Shown here: positions 53,653 through 58,152 of the stretch, in pieces
Layout of the letters: each line of letters starts with the position of its first letter
How positions within the stretch are numbered: position 1 is the first letter of the stretch
DNA from: Mycetocola reblochoni REB411
GTDB taxonomy: Bacteria; Actinomycetota; Actinomycetes; Actinomycetales; Microbacteriaceae
Length of the DNA stretch: 58,152 nt
NCBI RefSeq assembly: GCF_900163835.1
Contig: NZ_FUKR01000050.1
Location: 1 to 58,152, forward strand
Direction: 5' to 3'
The notes under the pieces: model-generated
Databases searched by the model: none
Told to the model about the DNA's origin: nothing
The model's input: only the letters and a program-made list of their open reading frames with translations
Program-made: the position numbers and the translations under genes

Positions 53653-53677
53653 CACCACGGGGTGGGATGATGTGGTC

Positions 53678-55852
53678 ATGGCAGCGGACATCATCAGGCT
53701 CGACAGCGGTCTCGGCGGCGACGACGACGACTTCGACCCCATCGTCGAGGCTGACGCCCCCGAGCTCCCGGACAACCGATACCACGACAGGGAGCTGAGC
53801 TGGCTGGCGTTCAACCAGCGCGTGCTCGAGCTCGCGGAGGACCCGGCGGTGCCCCTCCTGGAGCGGGCCAACTTCCTCGCCATCTTCGCCAGCAACCTGG
53901 ACGAGTTCTTCATGGTCCGCGTCGCCGGCCTCAAGCGCCGGATCTCCACCGGCATCGCCGTCCCGACGAACATCGGCCGCAGCCCGACGGGCGTGCTGCG
54001 AGACATCTCGGCGGCGGCGCACGAGCTTCAGCTCCGCCACGCGCGCGCGTGGAACGACTCCGTCCGGCCCGCCCTGTCCGAGGCGGGCGTGAGCATCGTC
54101 GGCTGGGACTCACTGTCCGAGCAGGACCAGGAGCACCTGGGCGAGTACTTCAGCGAGAACATCTTCCCCGTCCTCATGCCGCTCGCGGTCGACCCCGCCC
54201 ACCCGTTCCCGTACATCTCGGGGCTGTCGCTCAACCTCGCGGTCCGCGTACGCAACTCCCGCACCGGCAGGCAGGACTTCGCCAGGCTCAAGGTCCCGCA
54301 GATGCTGCCGCGCTTCATCGCGGTCGACGCGGCCGCCTTCCCCGAGCCGATCAGGTACATCGCGCTGGAGGACCTCATCGCGACCCACCTGGACGCGCTG
54401 TTCCCCGGGATGGAGGTGCTGGAGCACCACGTGTTCCGCGTCACCCGCAACGAGGACGTCGAGATCGAGGAGGACGAGAGCGAGAACCTCATCCAGGCGC
54501 TCGAGAAGGAGCTGCTTCGCCGCCGCTTCGGCCCGCCCATCCGCCTCGAGATCACCGAGGACATGGACGACGTCACGCTCAGCCTCCTCGTCCGCGAGCT
54601 CGACATCACCGAGCACGAGGTGTACCGGCTGCCCTCGCCGCTCGACCTCGGCGGGCTGTTCTCCCTCGGCGGCATCGACCGCCCCGAGCTGAAGTACCCC
54701 AAGCACGTCCCGACGACGGCGCTGCAGTTCCAGCCCTCCGAGCCGAACGGCAAGGCGAACCTGTTCGCCGCGATCTCCGCGAGGGACGTCCTCGTCCACC
54801 ACCCCTACGAGTCGTTCAACACGAGTGTGCAGGCCTTCCTCGAGCAGGCGGCGGCCGACCCACACGTCTTGGCCATCAAGCAGACGCTGTACCGGACCTC
54901 CGGCGACTCCCCCATCATCGAGGCGCTCATCGACGCCGCCGAGGCGGGCAAACAGGTGCTCGCACTCGTCGAGATCAAGGCGCGCTTCGACGAGGAGGCG
55001 AACATCTCCTGGGCCCGCAAGCTGGAGAAGGCCGGCGTCCACGTGGTCTACGGGCTCGTCGGGCTGAAGACGCACTGCAAGCTCGCGCTGGTGATCCGCG
55101 AGGAGCAGGGCACGCTGCGCAGCTACAGCCACATCGGAACGGGCAACTACAACCCGAAGACGAGCCGCATCTACGAGGACTTCGGCCTGTTCACCGCCGA
55201 CCCGCACGTCGGCCGCGACCTGACCCGGCTCTTCAACGAGCTCTCCGGCTACGCCATCGAGAAGAAGTTCAAGCGGCTGCTCGTCGCACCGCGCCAGCTG
55301 CGCAAGGGACTGCTCAAGCTCATCGAGACGGAGCGGCTCAACGCCGAGCAGGGCCGGCCGAGCGGCATCCGCATCAAGCTGAACTCGATCGTCGACGAGG
55401 CCATCATCGACGCGCTGTACCGCGCCTCGAATGCCGGGGTCCCGATCGACATCTGGGTGAGGGGGATCTGCGGCCTCAAGGCCGGCGTGCCCGGGCTGAG
55501 CGAGAACATCCGGGTGCGCTCCATCCTCGGCAGGTACCTGGAGCACTCGCGCCTGTTCAGCTTCGTCGCGGACGGCGACCCCCAGGTGTTCATCGGCAGC
55601 GCCGACATGATGCACCGCAACCTGGACCGGCGCGTCGAGGCGCTCGTCCGGCTCACCGACCCCGCCCACCTGACGGAGGTGGCGGAGCTGTTCGACCTGG
55701 CCATGGACGAGGGCACCTCCTCCTGGCATCTGACCGCGACCGAGGGCTGGCAGCGGCGCAGCACGGGGCCGGACGGCGAGCCGCTCGCCGACCTGCAGGA
55801 CATCGTCATGGCCAGGGTCGCCAAGCGACGCCGGCCGCGGAGCCGCCGGTGA
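53678..55852 (+). CDS. ppk1: Polyphosphate kinase 1
   Basis: 724 aa. N-terminal helical domain ([40 protein letters not shown]-like), head domain, and two phospholipase-D-like catalytic domains: [19 protein letters not shown] with the phosphohistidine near residue 465, [12 protein letters not shown], and [20 protein letters not shown] with the second His. It makes polyphosphate from ATP. Placement with pstS and the Nudix gene links it to phosphate storage. Stop overlaps the next start (GTGA). Confidence 0.95.
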   Translation: MAADIIRLDSGLGGDDDDFDPIVEADAPELPDNRYHDRELSWLAFNQRVLELAEDPAVPLLERANFLAIFASNLDEFFMVRVAGLKRRISTGIAVPTNIGRSPTGVLRDISAAAHELQLRHARAWNDSVRPALSEAGVSIVGWDSLSEQDQEHLGEYFSENIFPVLMPLAVDPAHPFPYISGLSLNLAVRVRNSRTGRQDFARLKVPQMLPRFIAVDAAAFPEPIRYIALEDLIATHLDALFPGMEVLEHHVFRVTRNEDVEIEEDESENLIQALEKELLRRRFGPPIRLEITEDMDDVTLSLLVRELDITEHEVYRLPSPLDLGGLFSLGGIDRPELKYPKHVPTTALQFQPSEPNGKANLFAAISARDVLVHHPYESFNTSVQAFLEQAAADPHVLAIKQTLYRTSGDSPIIEALIDAAEAGKQVLALVEIKARFDEEANISWARKLEKAGVHVVYGLVGLKTHCKLALVIREEQGTLRSYSHIGTGNYNPKTSRIYEDFGLFTADPHVGRDLTRLFNELSGYAIEKKFKRLLVAPRQLRKGLLKLIETERLNAEQGRPSGIRIKLNSIVDEAIIDALYRASNAGVPIDIWVRGICGLKAGVPGLSENIRVRSILGRYLEHSRLFSFVADGDPQVFIGSADMMHRNLDRRVEALVRLTDPAHLTEVAELFDLAMDEGTSSWHLTATEGWQRRSTGPDGEPLADLQDIVMARVAKRRRPRSRR

Positions 55853-56793
55853 GCGGCGAGCTCGCGATCTACGCGGCGGGGGCCGTCTGCTGGCGCGTCG
55901 GCGGTTCGGGGAGCGTCAAGGTTCTCCTCGTGGATCGTCCGGGCCACAACGACATCTCCCTGCCGAAGGGCAAGGTCGACCCTGGCGAGACCCTCCCCCA
56001 GACGGCCGTCCGCGAGGTCAAGGAGGAGACCGGTCTGAGCGTCGTCCTCGGGCAGCCCCTCGGCATCACCCGGTACGCGCTCGCCAGCGGGCGAACGAAG
56101 ATCGTCCACTACTGGGCGGCCGAGGTCGGCGCGGGGACGCTGCGCGACACGGACTTCCGGCCGAACGACGAGATCTCCGGGCTGCGCTGGGTCGGGATCG
56201 AGAAGGCCAAGCGGCTGTTGAGCTACGCCCACGACGTGGACATCGTCGAGGCGTTCCAGGCTCAGCTGGACGCCGGGGTATCCTCCACCTACTCCGTGTC
56301 GGTGCTTCGGCACGCCAAGGCGGTGTCGCCCGGCAGCTGGAACGGAGCGGACGCCGGCCGCCCGCTGACCCCGAGGGGCAGGGCCCAGGCGGAGGCGATC
56401 GTGCCGACCCTGTCCGCCTTCGGCGTGGCGCGGATCAACGCCTCCGACGCGGTGCGCTGCCAGCAGACGGTGCTGCCGCTGTCCGCCGCAGCGCGCACGG
56501 CGGTCAAGGCCGTGCCGGTGCTGAGCCAGGACGCCTACGAGGACGGCGAGGGCGACCTCGCCGCCGTCGCCGAGACGCGGGTGCGCACGGCGCGGAACGC
56601 CGTCGTGTGCAGCCACGGGCCGGTGATCCCCGCGTTCCTCGCCGAGCTCGCCCTCGCATCGGGCAGCCCGCGCGGCTCGTACCTCTCCAGCGCCGCGATC
56701 CTCGACACCTCCGCCTTCTCCGTCGTGCACCTGGACTCGCGGACCGACGGGGCGGGGATCGTCGCCGTCGAGACCTACCCACCACGGGCCTGA
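55849..56793 (+). CDS. mutT1: Nudix hydrolase-histidine phosphatase fusion, MutT1-like
   Basis: 314 aa from GTG 55849. Nudix box GKVDPGETL...REVKEETG (about 41-64) in the N-terminal half and a histidine phosphatase (SixA-type) C-terminal half with [10 protein letters not shown] and [13 protein letters not shown]. This two-domain order is that of mycobacterial MutT1, which hydrolyses 8-oxo-dGTP and diadenosine polyphosphates. Overlap with ppk1 suggests one operon handling nucleotide polyphosphates. No RHG pair residue is missing. Confidence 0.88.
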   Translation: MSGELAIYAAGAVCWRVGGSGSVKVLLVDRPGHNDISLPKGKVDPGETLPQTAVREVKEETGLSVVLGQPLGITRYALASGRTKIVHYWAAEVGAGTLRDTDFRPNDEISGLRWVGIEKAKRLLSYAHDVDIVEAFQAQLDAGVSSTYSVSVLRHAKAVSPGSWNGADAGRPLTPRGRAQAEAIVPTLSAFGVARINASDAVRCQQTVLPLSAAARTAVKAVPVLSQDAYEDGEGDLAAVAETRVRTARNAVVCSHGPVIPAFLAELALASGSPRGSYLSSAAILDTSAFSVVHLDSRTDGAGIVAVETYPPRA

Positions 56794-56833
56794 ACCGGGG
56801 CGCTGACGCGGCCGACCGCGGTCGCGCCGCTTC

Positions 56834-56900
56834 GGTTCACGCCCCTCATCGGTGGCACCCCGGCGCCCGACGCCCGCCGTTCACCTTCCGTTCACCACGC
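56834..56900 (+). promoter_or_regulatory. Phased PHO boxes upstream of pstS
   Basis: GTTCACCTTCC (56879-56889) and GTTCACCACGC (56890-56900) are contiguous 11-mer direct repeats, a full PHO box. A third unit, GTTCACGCCCC (56835-56845), lies exactly 44 bp (4 x 11) upstream of the first, in the same helical phase. Expected binding site of RegX3/PhoP for phosphate-starvation induction of pstS. Confidence 0.82.
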
Positions 56901-56966
56901 TGATGGAAGCTCGTCACACCTCGCGCATAGCGTCAGACCCGAGCCGGCACCACGGCTACGACCCTC

Positions 56967-58082
56967 ATGACGAATGGACAGAAGTTGACCACCATCAAGC
57001 TCGGCCGCGCCGCGGCCGTCGCAGCAATCGCCGCCCTCGCCCTGACCTCCTGTGCAGCGAACGAGTCCGGCTCGGGCACGTCCACCGACAGCGCCAGCAG
57101 CAGCGGCGCGACCGGAACGCTCGTCGGCATCGGCGCCTCCAGCCAGGGCAGCGCCCAGGAGTCCTGGATCGCCGGCTTCCAGACCGCGAACCCCGACGCG
57201 ACCATCAACTACGACCCGCAGGGCTCCGGCGCCGGGCGTGAGAGCTTCATCAGCGGCGCCGCCGCCTTCGCCGGCTCCGACTCGGCCCTCAGCGACGACG
57301 AGCTCGCCGGCACCTTCGGCAGCTGCGCCCCCGACACCACGGCGATCGACCTGCCGGTCTACATCTCCCCCATCGCCGTCATCTTCAACATCGAGGGCGT
57401 CGACGAGCTCAACCTCGACTCCGAGACCCTCGCCAACATCTTCAACGGCAGCATCACCAGCTGGGACGACGAGGCCATCGCCGCGCTGAACCCCGACGCG
57501 ACGCTGCCCTCCACCTCGATCACCGCCGTGCACCGCTCGGACGACTCGGGCACGACCAAGAACTTCGCCGACTACCTCAACTCCACGGCGCCCGACGCCT
57601 GGGGCGAGGAGCCCAGCGACACCTTCCCGTTCTCCGGCGGTGAGGGCGCCCAGGGCACCTCCGGTGTCGTCGACGCCGTCACCAACGGCACCGGCACCAT
57701 CGGCTACGCCGACGCCTCGCGCGCCGGTGACCTCGGTGTGGCGAAGATCAAGGTCGGCGACGAGTTCGTCGGCTACACCGCCGAGGCCGCGGCCGCGGTC
57801 GTCGAGGGCTCCCCGCTGGTCGAGGGCCGCGAGGACAACGACATCGCGATCAAGCTGGACCGTCAGACCACCGACCCGAGCCACTACCCGCTCGTGCTGG
57901 TCAGCTACGCGATCGCCTGCCAGGAGTACGCCGACGCCGACCAGGGCGCGCTCGCCAAGGCGTACCTCGGCTACATCGCCAGCGACGAGGGCCAGAAGGT
58001 CTCCGCCGAGTCGGCCGGCTCCGCCCCGCTCTCGGCCGACCTCTCGGCCAAGGTGCTGGCCGCGATCGAGACGATCTCCTAA
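56967..58082 (+). CDS. pstS: Phosphate ABC transporter substrate-binding lipoprotein PstS
   Basis: 371 aa. Lipobox LALTSC (Cys29), Ser/Gly linker, then a phosphate-binding fold with GASSQGSAQESWIAGFQ, GSGAGRESFISGAAAFAGSD, YISPIAVIFNIEG, LNLDSETLANIFNGSITSWD, AVHRSDDSGTTKNFADYL and GTIGYADASRAG. It captures phosphate for PstCAB, whose genes should follow to the right of the window. Regulated by the PHO boxes at 56834-56900. Confidence 0.95.
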   Translation: MTNGQKLTTIKLGRAAAVAAIAALALTSCAANESGSGTSTDSASSSGATGTLVGIGASSQGSAQESWIAGFQTANPDATINYDPQGSGAGRESFISGAAAFAGSDSALSDDELAGTFGSCAPDTTAIDLPVYISPIAVIFNIEGVDELNLDSETLANIFNGSITSWDDEAIAALNPDATLPSTSITAVHRSDDSGTTKNFADYLNSTAPDAWGEEPSDTFPFSGGEGAQGTSGVVDAVTNGTGTIGYADASRAGDLGVAKIKVGDEFVGYTAEAAAAVVEGSPLVEGREDNDIAIKLDRQTTDPSHYPLVLVSYAIACQEYADADQGALAKAYLGYIASDEGQKVSAESAGSAPLSADLSAKVLAAIETIS

Positions 58083-58091
58083 CACCCCACA

Positions 58092-58127
58092 CGGTTGTGC
58101 CGCCCCCCCCCCCGGGCGGCCCAACCG
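58092..58127 (+). terminator. Attenuator hairpin after pstS with an 11-C run
   Basis: CGGTTG (58092-58097) pairs with CAACCG (58122-58127) and GCCGCCC (58099-58105) with GGGCGGC (58114-58120); 11 consecutive C (58103-58113) form the right part of the arm and the loop. A hairpin here typically limits pstCAB relative to pstS. Confidence 0.62.
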
Positions 58128-58152
58128 CAGCCACCACCAACACGACGACGGG

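Noticed and set aside
1-58152. CRISPR arrays, insertion sequences and rRNA genes
   Set aside because: No regularly spaced repeats, no transposase reading frames with terminal repeats, and no rRNA-like sequence were seen in the window.

Overview
The window is high-GC DNA from an actinobacterium, most likely a member of the Microbacteriaceae. The evidence is a mycothiol synthase gene (mshD) beside a GlnR-like orphan regulator, a SenX3/RegX3-PhoU phosphate module with GTTCACC PHO boxes, and a FABP-like nitrobindin. It has two parts: a temperate siphovirus prophage whose left end lies outside the window (1 to about 38,508), and host chromosome (38,509 to 58,152).

Prophage, left to right. (1) An immunity region at 76-1882 holds divergent XRE regulators that share a duplicated operator/-10 element, a MerR/Xis-like protein and a BRO-N antirepressor. 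(2) A roughly 390-nt gene-free, highly structured leader at 1883-2274 contains a four-codon minicistron. (3) The early operon at 2275-14863 encodes a PD-(D/E)XK nuclease, a YqaJ exonuclease with an ERF annealing protein, two HNH proteins, a lambda-O-like initiator with iterons inside its own gene, SSB and an orphan DNA methyltransferase, followed by a run of tiny genes joined by repeated junction sequences. A membrane/coiled-coil moron (2568-3155) runs against this operon. (4) The late operon at 15255-36394 encodes the terminase, portal, a MuF protein fused to a PD-(D/E)XK toxin-like tail, scaffold, capsid, connectors, tail tube, a tail chaperone pair with a -1 frameshift, tape measure, Dit and other tail proteins, an M23 endolysin and holin-like proteins. 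Strong hairpins punctuate it. (5) The right-end moron region at 36541-38349 has a small-protein/GNAT pair, a lipoprotein with two small genes, and a 52-aa gene. The prophage ends in the T-arm and acceptor part of a tRNA gene (about 38,474-38,506), which is the likely attR. The integrase and intact tRNA are expected to the left of the window.

Five putative lysogen-expressed prophage genes (repressor, Cro-like gene, counter-oriented moron, GNAT pair, 52-aa gene) share one architecture: a TANNNT-like -10 box, exactly six nucleotides, then the start codon. This suggests leaderless transcripts.

Host part. DsbA-like thioredoxin; MsiK-type ABC ATPase; DUF4032 kinase-like protein; rlmB; cysS; a lipoprotein; regX3-senX3 divergent from phoU over a PHO-box region; gpmA; a YgfZ-like protein; a nitrobindin-like protein; two small membrane proteins; a glnR-like regulator, mshD, ppk1, a mutT1-like Nudix/phosphatase fusion, and pstS behind phased PHO boxes. 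Much of this block concerns phosphate sensing, uptake and polyphosphate storage.

The items I would look at first are the MuF-toxin fusion with two tandem RNA-like repeats and no visible immunity gene, the structured leader with its minicistron, the leaderless promoter family, and the GNAT two-gene module. All family assignments come from reading motifs; no database search was run.
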